Numbered from the stretch's first letter, positions 1 to 5,512 are shown. The stretch: 6,168 nucleotides of DNA from an uncultured Prevotella sp. (GCA_947072805.1 CAMTJK010000181.1:1-6168); one strand, 5' to 3'. Translations and numbers: made by a program. The notes: generated from the sequence alone by a model not told the origin.

Positions 1-40
1 GGTCGTGAACCGCACTTTTTTGCATTTTTAGGGAAAATAA

Positions 41-73
41 AAAATCCCGATTTTCGTTGAAAATCAGGATTTT
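41..73 (-). terminator. Rho-independent terminator downstream of the tRNA-Phe fragment
   Basis: Two 7-bp arms (AAAATCC with GGATTTT, and GATTTTC with GAAAATC) are separated by one C/A mismatch and closed by a 3-nt loop. Read leftward, the hairpin is followed by a T-rich run (TTTTTTATTTT, overlapping the outer arm), which is the form of an intrinsic terminator for minus-strand transcription. Its place about 25 bp past the tRNA 3' end suggests it is the native terminator of the host tRNA gene, so the DNA left of the tRNA fragment is probably host chromosome. The mirrored A/T tracts could let it work in both directions. Confidence 0.7.
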
Positions 74-97
74 ACGTTGTTTTGCTTTTCTTTTTTG

Positions 98-139
98 TGG
101 TGCCAACGGGAATCGAACCAGTGACACAAGGATTTTCAG
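98..139 (-). tRNA. 3' fragment of tRNA-Phe(GAA); integration (att) junction
   Basis: Read on the minus strand, this stretch gives anticodon loop CTGAAAA (anticodon GAA at 137-135), the 3' half of the anticodon stem (TCCTT), variable loop, T arm with TTCGATT loop, acceptor 3' strand TGGCACC and discriminator A at 98. CCA is not encoded, as is usual in Bacteroidetes. The match stops at base 139: the bases beyond do not pair with TCCTT and no D arm or GGTGCCA acceptor 5' strand follows. The T stem has a T/C mismatch (base 108), as could accumulate in a copy no longer under selection. The simplest reading is that an element integrated in the 3' half of tRNA-Phe and left this fragment at one junction. 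Host sequence then lies to the left and the element to the right. The fragment itself is not a functional tRNA gene. Confidence 0.8.
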
Positions 140-145
140 AACTCT

Positions 146-180
146 GTTTGCCAAACCCAAACGACTCTCTCTCAGAGAGT
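146..180. repeat. Two short perfect inverted repeats beside the att junction
   Basis: GTTTG-c-CAAAC lies at 146-156 and ACTCTCT-ctc-AGAGAGT at 164-180, starting 7 bp from the end of the tRNA identity. They may be recombinase or excisionase binding sites, or a weak transcription barrier after the leftward regulator gene. No U-tract follows on either strand, so I do not call a terminator. Confidence 0.45.
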
Positions 181-201
181 TAATACTATGTTATTTTATG
201 T

Positions 202-225
202 GCTTGCAGATTTGCTTGCAGATTT
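202..225. repeat. Perfect tandem 12-bp repeat; candidate integrase arm-type sites
   Basis: GCTTGCAGATTT occurs twice head to tail (202-213 and 214-225) with no mismatch, between the att junction and the stop codon of the regulator gene. Paired short direct repeats inside the element and 60-90 bp from the crossover core are typical of arm-type sites of tyrosine recombinases, or of excisionase sites. The function is inferred from position only. Confidence 0.55.
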
Positions 226-226
226 T

Positions 227-730
227 CTATTTTCCATTTAATCGCGTTCTCAACTCCGCATTTTCAGCCTTTAATGCCTGAAGCTCCGAGCGCATCTCCG
301 ACTTGTCGGCGAGTAAATCATCGACCTGCTTTTGCAGTACACTGATGGTTTCGTCCTTCGCCTTAATCAACTCCTCATTCTTTTTTTGTGCTTCCTCCAT
401 TTTCTTTACGGCTTTAGAATCTGCCTCGCTATCCTTTGTCGAGAATGGAGCATCGCCACCGTTATAGATGGGACCAAAAAAAGAAGTGGGATTGTGATGT
501 CCCCTTACCACATAGTCACGGAACAACCTTACATCGAAGTTGCTGTCGAAGAACACATATGGAGGCACTTCCAAGATAGCGGCTATCTTCTCGAACGTTT
601 CCATTTTGGTCTTGCCACTCCGACCCATCAAATGTATGGCCTGAGTGCTTACTTCTGCTTTGGCGGCAAGTTCTTCAATCGTCATGCCCTTTATTTGCGC
701 CAATTCCTTGATTAGCTTGAGGTTTGCCAT
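227..730 (-). CDS. HTH transcriptional regulator with C-terminal coiled coil (candidate element repressor)
   Basis: This encodes 167 aa starting MANLKLIKEL. Residues about 4-57 form a five-helix Xre/Cro-type HTH: the turn TIEELAAKAEVSTQAIHLM is followed by TFEKIAAILEVPPYVFF. Residues about 107-163 are rich in Lys, Glu and Leu with heptad spacing (EELIKAKDETISVLQKQVDDLL and onward), indicating a coiled coil that probably dimerises the protein. The middle (58-106) is not recognised. A second in-frame ATG at 757 would add nine residues (MSHLKRAKD); I prefer 730 because the HTH then begins at the usual distance from the N-terminus. The gene is divergent from the replication operon and their promoters overlap, so it is well placed to repress that operon and itself. 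Its stop abuts the tandem repeat near att. The regulator class is confident; the repressor role is inferred from context. Confidence 0.85.
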   Translation of the reverse strand: MANLKLIKELAQIKGMTIEELAAKAEVSTQAIHLMGRSGKTKMETFEKIAAILEVPPYVFFDSNFDVRLFRDYVVRGHHNPTSFFGPIYNGGDAPFSTKDSEADSKAVKKMEEAQKKNEELIKAKDETISVLQKQVDDLLADKSEMRSELQALKAENAELRTRLNGK

Positions 731-761
731 ATCTTTTGCCCGTTTTAGGTGAGACATCAAC

Positions 762-796
762 AAAGTTTTTGTAACTTTTATAGAAAGTATTGCTTT
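762..796. promoter_or_regulatory. Candidate operator: AAAGT inverted repeats between the divergent genes
   Basis: AAAGTT-tttgt-AACTTT (762-778) is a perfect 6-bp inverted repeat with a 5-nt spacer. A weaker related site, AAAG-tattg-CTTT (784-796), has the same spacer length and overlaps the presumed -33 box of the rightward promoter. Two similar dyads in the control region of an HTH regulator fit operators for that regulator, but no binding site is known and short AT-rich dyads arise easily by chance. Confidence 0.35.
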
Positions 797-822
797 ACTA
801 TTAAAAATTATTATTATCTTTG
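790..822 (+). promoter_or_regulatory. Rightward Bacteroidetes-type promoter of the replication operon
   Basis: TATCTTTG at 815-822 fits the Bacteroidetes -7 consensus TAnnTTTG, and TTGC at 790-793, 21 bp upstream, can serve as the -33 box. Transcription would start near 829, leaving a leader of about 25 nt before the ATG at 854. The same box extended to TATCTTTGCA recurs upstream of the gene at 5604. Confidence 0.65.
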
Positions 823-828
823 CACCGA

Positions 829-859
829 CAAAGGTATAAAAAAAATCCGAGTTATGCAA
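829..859 (-). promoter_or_regulatory. Leftward promoter of the HTH regulator gene
   Basis: On the minus strand TACCTTTG (836-829) fits TAnnTTTG, and TTG (859-857), 20 bp upstream, can serve as the -33 box. Transcription would start near 822, inside the -7 box of the rightward promoter, while the rightward start falls inside this -7 box. The -33 box lies in the first codons of the gene at 854. Confidence 0.55.
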
Positions 860-1051
860 CCAAATGCGACAAAAACTAACCTCAGAGAGGTGATTTTAAG
901 CATGAACGTTGGTGAGATTATTTCTATACCGATAGAAAAAACCGTCAACGTCAGAGCCTATGCTTCACAAGTTGGACTTTCCAACGGACGCAAATACCGT
1001 ACATCTACGCACCCTGACGAGCGAGTTGTAAAGGTTGCGCGTGTAAAGTAA
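854..1051 (+). CDS. Small protein of unknown function, 65 aa, first gene of the replication operon
   Basis: The ATG at 854 gives MQPNATKTNLREVILSM and follows the rightward promoter by a short leader; a longer frame open from 749 would start upstream of the promoter and is rejected. The product is basic at the C-terminus (ERVVKVARVK). The pattern of a short helix, then VGEIISIPIEKTVNVRAYASQVGL, then NGRKYRTSTHPDE, suggests a compact alpha/beta domain, perhaps DNA binding. It resembles small hypothetical proteins I associate with Bacteroidetes phages and mobile elements, but I cannot name a family. Being first in an operon otherwise made of HTH proteins and a primase-helicase, it may act in regulation or replication; that is inference from position. 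Confidence 0.7.
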   Translation: MQPNATKTNLREVILSMNVGEIISIPIEKTVNVRAYASQVGLSNGRKYRTSTHPDERVVKVARVK

Positions 1052-1079
1052 GTTTCACTTTCCTAAATCAAGTAAAACT

Positions 1080-1280
1080 ATGCAAGAAAATAAAAGCGCA
1101 ACAGGAATAGACCCTAAAAAGTATTACACCGTACAGGAGGCAGCAGACTTCTTCGGCGTTCACCGCTCGACAATATGGCGTTGGGCGAAGTCACAGCGTT
1201 TACATCCTCACCTCCGAGTTGTCAACAACCGTACCGAGTTCCTGGGTGCGGATTTGTTGAAGCTCTCTAAACGCATCTAA
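1080..1280 (+). CDS. Excisionase/AlpA-like helix-turn-helix protein, 66 aa
   Basis: Residues 15-60 (YYTVQEAADFFGVHRSTIWRWAKSQRLHPHLRV...RTEFLGADLLKL) show the winged-helix plan shared by MerR-like HTH_17 domains and phage excisionases: the helix QEAADFFGV, the recognition helix HRSTIWRWAKS, then a short wing, and a final element reading the position-specifying residues. The length is typical of Xis/AlpA proteins. It lies 28 bp after the 65-aa gene and 11 bp before the next one, on the same strand. Such proteins commonly act as recombination directionality factors or as activators of integrase genes; which role applies here cannot be read from the sequence. The att-proximal tandem repeat is a possible target. 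Confidence 0.82.
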   Translation: MQENKSATGIDPKKYYTVQEAADFFGVHRSTIWRWAKSQRLHPHLRVVNNRTEFLGADLLKLSKRI

Positions 1281-1291
1281 GACTGAAGCCT

Positions 1292-1564
1292 ATGGACGCT
1301 ATACGTCATACTGCAACCACCAATGAAATCAAACACATGGAGGCTGCACAGCTCAACGCCTACCTCGACACCCTCACCTATCGTGAGAGGGTCGAGTTCG
1401 TTACGTCGGTAGTGAAGAAAGCCGGGGTAAAGCGACAGACATTCTTCAACTGGAAGTGTATGGCTTGCCGGATTCCAGAACGTGGCAAGCAGATTATAGA
1501 ACATGAATCGGGAGAGCATATCTTCTCGGAGAAGATTCCGGCAGAAAAGGAGGTGGCACCATGA
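1292..1564 (+). CDS. Small protein of unknown function with a possible HTH, 90 aa
   Basis: The product starts MDAIRHTATTNEIKHMEAAQ; a second ATG at 1337 is possible and no ribosome binding site decides between them. Residues about 30-70 (YRERVEFVTSVVKKAGVKRQTFFNWKCMACRIPERGKQII) read like a helix-turn-helix in which AGVKRQTFFNWK is the recognition helix and RIPERGKQIIE follows as in phage repressor-like proteins that end with a 'choose operator, then extend' helix. The assignment is by pattern only. Its TGA overlaps the ATG of the next gene (ATGA at 1561-1564), so the two are probably translationally coupled. Confidence 0.68.
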   Translation: MDAIRHTATTNEIKHMEAAQLNAYLDTLTYRERVEFVTSVVKKAGVKRQTFFNWKCMACRIPERGKQIIEHESGEHIFSEKIPAEKEVAP

Positions 1565-1761
1565 CAGAATTTCGTCCAACGTGTGACCCCAAAGGTGTAT
1601 TTTCAGTTAAGCGGACTTGTGCCGAACTTGGCATCTGCCATAAGACCCTGCGTAAACTGCGCCGCAACGGTCTTATATCCCCATGCAACAACAATCCGCG
1701 CAGACTGAAATACACTGGCCAGTCTATTCTCGACTGCTGGGATAAAGTCACCAAATTATGA
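1561..1761 (+). CDS. MerR-like helix-turn-helix protein, 66 aa
   Basis: Residues 14-60 (FSVKRTCAELGICHKTLRKLRRNGLISPCNNNPRRLKYTGQSILDCW) form a MerR/HTH_17 domain: helix VKRTCAELGI, recognition helix CHKTLRKLRRNGL, wing with an Arg-rich turn (NNPRRLKY), then the helix TGQSILDCWDKV. It is a second excisionase-like protein in the same operon, differing from the one at 1080 in sequence. Both ends overlap their neighbours by ATGA (1561-1564 and 1758-1761), which couples its translation to the gene before it and to the primase-helicase after it. It could be an accessory factor that loads the primase at the origin, or a regulator; the sequence does not decide. Confidence 0.8.
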   Translation: MTEFRPTCDPKGVFSVKRTCAELGICHKTLRKLRRNGLISPCNNNPRRLKYTGQSILDCWDKVTKL

Positions 1762-4700
1762 TTAGCGACAAAACAATAGACGCGGTAAGAGATCTGCCCA
1801 TCGAAGATGTCCTGAAGTCCTACGGTCTGCAATTCCGAAGGCGAGGCTCAACGTGGTTCGCCTCATGTCCCTTTCATCAGGAACGCACCCCCTCTTTCTC
1901 CATCACTCCCGGTAAGAATATGTGGTACTGCCACAGCTGCCACCGTGGAGGCGACGGCATCAAGTTCTATATGGAGATAGAGGGGCTGGACTTTTCCGGG
2001 GCAGTCGAAGCCATCGCCAAAGCCAATAATATCTGCATCGAATACACCAAGAGCGACAAGACCGACGAGCAACGAGAAGTGGCAAAGCAGCGCGAGGCTG
2101 TCCTGATTGCCGTGGCCAACGTGCATCAATTCTTCATCGACCAACTCCGGGTAGAGGTGAACGACGAGGCACGAACTGCCCGTGAGTATGCCTACAATCG
2201 TTGGAATGAAGAATTTTGCACCACCTGCGGCATCGGGCTTGCCCCGAAGGACGGCAGACTGCTTGCCGAATACTGCAAGCGCAAAACTATCTCCGAAGAT
2301 CTGCTCTTGCAATCCGGCATCTACCGTAAGGATGAAAAGAGCGGACACATCTACACGCTGTTCCGCAACCGCCTTATCATCCCTATTCGCGACCGTTTCG
2401 GGCGTGTTATCGCTTTTACAGGCCGCTACCTCGGTGATGCAAAGGCAGACCAGGTGGGTAAATATGTCAACTCGTCAAACTCCCTCATATTTACCAAAGG
2501 GGAAACCATCTTCGGCATCGACAAGGCAAGGCGTTGTCGTGATGCCTTGTTTTACAACATTGTCGAGGGTGCGCCTGATGTACTGCGCCTTCAGTCCATC
2601 GGTTTGGAAAACACCGTCGCAACCCTCGGTACATCGTGGAGTGCAGCCCAGTTCGACCAACTGAGCAAACTTACTCAGTCGGTCTGCTTTATTCCGGATT
2701 CCGACCCACCCGACAAAGAGCCATTCGGCCCCGGCTTCAAAGCTGTTATGACTAACGGAGCGGAAGCCGTGCGCAGGGGCTTCGATGTGACCGTCCGAGA
2801 ACTTCCTTTCAACGAAGAAACTATGGAGGATGGCACAACCATACTTCACAAGAACGATGCCGACGAGTATATTCTCTCGCCGGAGATATATGCTTCAATT
2901 CCCGAAAAGCCGTTTATTCTCTGGCTCACCGAGAAAAAATTCTCTGTGGCTTCCTCGATAGCCGAGGAGCGCACAATTATTTCAGAAATTGCAGACCTGT
3001 TGCGCCATGTCAAGGAACAGAACATCGCTGATGAATATATTGCCGCCCTTTCCAAACTGCACGGCACGACCCGGCTATGGAAAGGAGCGATCAGCACCGC
3101 CAAAGGGGAAGCCCGGCTGAAAGCCGCAGCAAAAGCACCTGAATCTGAAGCCGAGCGCAGAAAAGAACTTCTGCGCCGGTGCAATCTCAATATCATTGAC
3201 AACTGCTTCTATACTTACGACGACGAGGGAGAGGCTATCAGGCTCTCCAACTTCATTCTCGAATCTCTCTATCATATCAAGGACGAAACCAACGGCACAC
3301 GTCTGTTCCGTATGGTAAACAAGTTCAACGAGAAAGTAGATATAGAGTTCCGCGAATCGGAGCTTTGCTCGCTCACTACGTTTCAGCAGCGCGTCGGTTC
3401 TGTCGGTAACTATATTTGGAGAGCCAAGATAGACAAACTCAACAACGTAAAGGAATATCTGTATCGTGGCACACGTTCTGCCGAGCGCATCCGCAAGATG
3501 GGTTGGGATGCCATCAACGGCTTCTTTGCTTTTGGCAACGGCATTTTTAACGGTGAGCGTTTCCTTGCCGTCGATGAACTCGGCATCGTGGAAACCGCCC
3601 CCGATAGGTCTTTCTATATCCCGGCCACTTCAAAAATGTACGAGAATAACCCCGAAATATACCAGTTTGAGAGGCTGTTTATTCACGAAAACCGCAGCGG
3701 CATCAAACTCTATGACTTTGCAGCGCAGCTTATCAAGGTTTTTGGCGACAATGCCAAAATTGCTTTCTGCTATCTGCTCGCCACACTATTCCGCGATGTG
3801 GTGTTCAGCCGCACTCGCCACTTCCCGATACTTAACCTTTTCGGAGAGAAAGGTACCGGCAAGACCACGCTTGCCACCTCTCTCCAGTCGTTCTTTATCC
3901 ACAGCGTTGACCCGCCGAACCTCGGTGTTACCTCTGTTCCGGCTATGAATGACCGCGTCAGTCAGGTGGTCAATTCTCTTGTGGTATTCGACGAGTATAA
4001 GAACGACCTCGATATACGAAAAATCGCATACCTCAAAGGTTTGTGGGGTGGCGGCGGTCAGACAAAGAAGAATCAGAACACCGACGGCATGGCGGCGCAG
4101 ACCATCATCTCCACCGGCATTGCCCTATGCGGCCAGGATAAGCCGACACAGGACATGGCTCTCTTTACCCGTGTGCTGTTTCTTGCTTTCTCCAAGACCT
4201 CGTTTTCCAAGCCGGAGCGCGATGCTTACGAGGATCTTGTCGCCATGTGTTCGCTCGGAAACACTCACCTCACTATTGAAGTGCTGAAGAACCGTCAGCT
4301 ATTCGAGAAGAATTTTTCCAGTGCATACACACTGACAAAATCGGAGCTTTCCAAAATCATCGAGGGCGAAAAGATACACGACCGTATCTTCGGCAACTGG
4401 ATTATACCACTTGCCGCTTTCCGTACCCTCGAATCGGTGCTGTCGCTTCCGTTCAGCTACAACGACCTGCTTACGGTTGCCGTGGCCGGTATGCGCTTGC
4501 AGAACGAGACAGCACAGGAAAGTTCGGAGATGGGCGACTTCTGGGAAGCCCTACAAGGTTTCCACACGCAAGGCCGCGCCATCGACAAGGCTCATTTCCG
4601 CATCAAGTGGCACCGCACTTTCCGCAGTACCACGATGAAAGAGGATATGGTATTCCCGGAATCTACTCCTGTGCTGTATCTGAACAGCGCAGCCGTGGCC

Positions 4701-5099
4701 GGTCTGTTCAATGGTCGCAGCTCGGCTAACGCCACCGCCAACCGCAGCAACTGGAGTACAATGCTTTCTTATCTCCGCTCGCATCCGTCGTTCCTCGGTC
4801 TGAAACAGGACCGCTTCACTATCCTTCTCGCCAACGGACAGCCTGACTACACCTTTGAGACCGTGAACGGCTCATCGGTGCGTAAGTTGAAAGTAAACCG
4901 CCCAAAGGCGATGTGTTTCAACTATGCCATGCTCAAAGCGGAGTTCGGGCTGAACCTCGAAACCGAGGTTATCTCTGAATCGGAGGAACTTGCCGAAGAC
5001 GCAGAACCTGCCGCGCCTGAGACACAGCCACAGCAACAGGAGCAAGTTCCTCGCTCTCTTTTCGATGCTCCAAGCAACGAAGAAGAAATGCCGTTCTGA
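1758..5099 (+). CDS. Primase-helicase fusion (CHC2 zinc finger, TOPRIM, AAA+/SF3-like helicase) with SSB-like C-terminal tip
   Basis: This 1113-aa replication protein probably initiates and primes copying of the element. Domains: a CHC2 zinc finger (C37, H40, C58, C61, as in DnaG); a linker; a TOPRIM domain with E270-G271, then D314/D316 in FIPDSD, then HKNDADEY (364-371), all placed as in DnaG-type primases. A P-loop ATPase follows, with Walker A GEKGTGKT (696-703, K702), Walker B VVFDEY (D745, E746), a sensor-like IISTG (783-787) and a possible arginine finger in FTRV (R805). The spacing suggests an AAA+ or SF3-type helicase rather than DnaB. The end (about 1070-1113) is an acidic Pro/Gln-rich linker closing in NEEEMPF, resembling SSB C-terminal tips. 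Phage P4 alpha is a functional parallel in combining primase and helicase. The start is set by the ATGA overlap with the gene before. The iteron region lies just downstream. Confidence 0.93.
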   Translation: MISDKTIDAVRDLPIEDVLKSYGLQFRRRGSTWFASCPFHQERTPSFSITPGKNMWYCHSCHRGGDGIKFYMEIEGLDFSGAVEAIAKANNICIEYTKSDKTDEQREVAKQREAVLIAVANVHQFFIDQLRVEVNDEARTAREYAYNRWNEEFCTTCGIGLAPKDGRLLAEYCKRKTISEDLLLQSGIYRKDEKSGHIYTLFRNRLIIPIRDRFGRVIAFTGRYLGDAKADQVGKYVNSSNSLIFTKGETIFGIDKARRCRDALFYNIVEGAPDVLRLQSIGLENTVATLGTSWSAAQFDQLSKLTQSVCFIPDSDPPDKEPFGPGFKAVMTNGAEAVRRGFDVTVRELPFNEETMEDGTTILHKNDADEYILSPEIYASIPEKPFILWLTEKKFSVASSIAEERTIISEIADLLRHVKEQNIADEYIAALSKLHGTTRLWKGAISTAKGEARLKAAAKAPESEAERRKELLRRCNLNIIDNCFYTYDDEGEAIRLSNFILESLYHIKDETNGTRLFRMVNKFNEKVDIEFRESELCSLTTFQQRVGSVGNYIWRAKIDKLNNVKEYLYRGTRSAERIRKMGWDAINGFFAFGNGIFNGERFLAVDELGIVETAPDRSFYIPATSKMYENNPEIYQFERLFIHENRSGIKLYDFAAQLIKVFGDNAKIAFCYLLATLFRDVVFSRTRHFPILNLFGEKGTGKTTLATSLQSFFIHSVDPPNLGVTSVPAMNDRVSQVVNSLVVFDEYKNDLDIRKIAYLKGLWGGGGQTKKNQNTDGMAAQTIISTGIALCGQDKPTQDMALFTRVLFLAFSKTSFSKPERDAYEDLVAMCSLGNTHLTIEVLKNRQLFEKNFSSAYTLTKSELSKIIEGEKIHDRIFGNWIIPLAAFRTLESVLSLPFSYNDLLTVAVAGMRLQNETAQESSEMGDFWEALQGFHTQGRAIDKAHFRIKWHRTFRSTTMKEDMVFPESTPVLYLNSAAVAGLFNGRSSANATANRSNWSTMLSYLRSHPSFLGLKQDRFTILLANGQPDYTFETVNGSSVRKLKVNRPKAMCFNYAMLKAEFGLNLETEVISESEELAEDAEPAAPETQPQQQEQVPRSLFDAPSNEEEMPF

Positions 5100-5124
5100 C
5101 ATTGCTTATCCCATTCTTTACTCT

Positions 5125-5157
5125 AAGGTCAACTCCAAAGGTTGGCCTTTTTATTTT
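5125..5157 (+). terminator. Rho-independent terminator of the replication operon
   Basis: AAGGTCAAC (5125-5133) pairs over 9 bp, with one G-U, with GTTGGCCTT (5141-5149) around a 7-nt loop, and is followed by TTTATTTT. It starts 26 bp after the primase-helicase stop codon and separates that operon from the origin-like region. Confidence 0.85.
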
Positions 5158-5206
5158 CCAAAAGCAAAGGGGAGGAAAGCAAAAGCGTATATTTTTGGAA
5201 AGTCAT

Positions 5207-5325
5207 CGTTGACAACAAAGCACTCTTTGGCTATCAACGACTTATGAAAATATACAGCGTTGACAATCGTTGACACTGGTAGTCATTTTCGGAAATCCGA
5301 AAATTTCGGGAGACAAGCGTTGACA
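5207..5325 (+). repeat. Four direct iterons CGTTGACA
   Basis: Copies lie at 5207-5214, 5258-5265, 5268-5275 and 5318-5325. Each is flanked by T or G upstream and A or C downstream ([TG]CGTTGACA[AC]). Start-to-start distances are 51, 10 and 50 bp, so all four sites face nearly the same side of the helix. They are likely binding sites for an initiator, either the primase-helicase or one of the small HTH proteins. Confidence 0.8.
5285..5309. repeat. 20-bp palindrome between iterons 3 and 4, with an extra half-site
   Basis: ATTTTCGGA (5285-5293) and TCCGAAAAT (5296-5304) are perfect inverted arms around AA. A third half-site, TTTCGG (5304-5309), makes a second overlapping dyad with CCGAAA (5297-5302). 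It is a good candidate for a dimeric regulator site or a cruciform in the origin. Confidence 0.65.
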
Positions 5326-5436
5326 CTTTTCTGCCCTATCTATACTTATCTTCTTTTTCTTTCAAAAAGAGATAAAGTATTGTAATAGAACGGCTTTACG
5401 CATCGCATTTTGACTTCGACAGGCTCGCTGTCTACG

Positions 5437-5446
5437 GTGTCAACGC
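5437..5446 (-). repeat. Inverted iteron copy
   Basis: GTGTCAACGC is the exact reverse complement of the fourth iteron with its flanks (GCGTTGACAC, 5317-5326). It lies about 110 bp beyond the direct set and next to the AT-only inverted repeat at 5459-5481, so the direct and inverted iterons bracket the pyrimidine/AT-rich middle of the region. Confidence 0.7.
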
Positions 5447-5458
5447 TGTCACCCCTCC

Positions 5459-5481
5459 AAATATATTGCTTCCATATATTT
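5459..5481. repeat. AT-only inverted repeat; candidate unwinding element
   Basis: AAATATAT (5459-5466) and ATATATTT (5474-5481) are perfect inverted arms around TGCTTCC. Weakly paired DNA of this kind next to iterons often marks the initial melting site of an origin; this is inferred from composition and position. Confidence 0.45.
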
Positions 5482-5512
5482 TCACTTCTTTGCCGAGGCT
5501 GAAAATCTGCAA

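Larger units (their letters stand above)
5201..5482. other. Candidate replication origin (iterons, palindrome, AT-rich inverted repeats)
   Basis: No gene lies between 5100 and 5603. This stretch has four direct CGTTGACA iterons, one exact inverted copy (GTGTCAACGC, 5437-5446), one degenerate inverted copy (TATCAACGA, 5232-5240), a 20-bp palindrome (5285-5304), a bulged 12-bp hairpin (5346-5375), a GACAG/CTGTC hairpin (5418-5432) and an AT-only inverted repeat (5459-5481). Iterons plus an AT-rich segment beside a replication protein gene is the usual architecture of theta-type origins in plasmids, P4-like elements and SaPIs. Origin function is inferred; the repeats are seen directly. Confidence 0.7.

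Noticed and set aside
98..175. Complete tRNA gene on the minus strand
   Set aside because: The 5' half (acceptor 5' strand, D arm, 5' side of the anticodon stem) is missing; sequence beyond base 139 does not pair with the 3' anticodon stem.
57..281. Plus-strand ORF of 74 aa across the att region
   Set aside because: It runs through the terminator hairpin, the tRNA fragment and the tandem repeat, and its product has no coherent domain.
881..889. CTCAGAGAG shared between 171-179 and 881-889, each within a small dyad
   Set aside because: A 9-base match in 6 kb is weak, the dyads around the two copies differ, and the second lies in coding sequence.
1863..2348. Long minus-strand frame inside the primase gene (and similar shadow frames up to 5102)
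   Set aside because: These lie within the well-supported CHC2/TOPRIM/helicase reading frame and encode low-complexity products without recognisable domains.
5106..5114. DnaA box (TTATCCCAT)
   Set aside because: It matches only six of nine positions of the TTATCCACA consensus and no second box is near.
4990..5247. Plus-strand ORF of 85 aa spanning the end of the primase gene
   Set aside because: It begins inside the primase-helicase gene, crosses the terminator at 5125-5157 and ends among the iterons; no domain is visible.
5207..5446. CRISPR array
   Set aside because: Repeats are only 8-10 bp, spacing is uneven and one copy is inverted; this fits iterons, not CRISPR.
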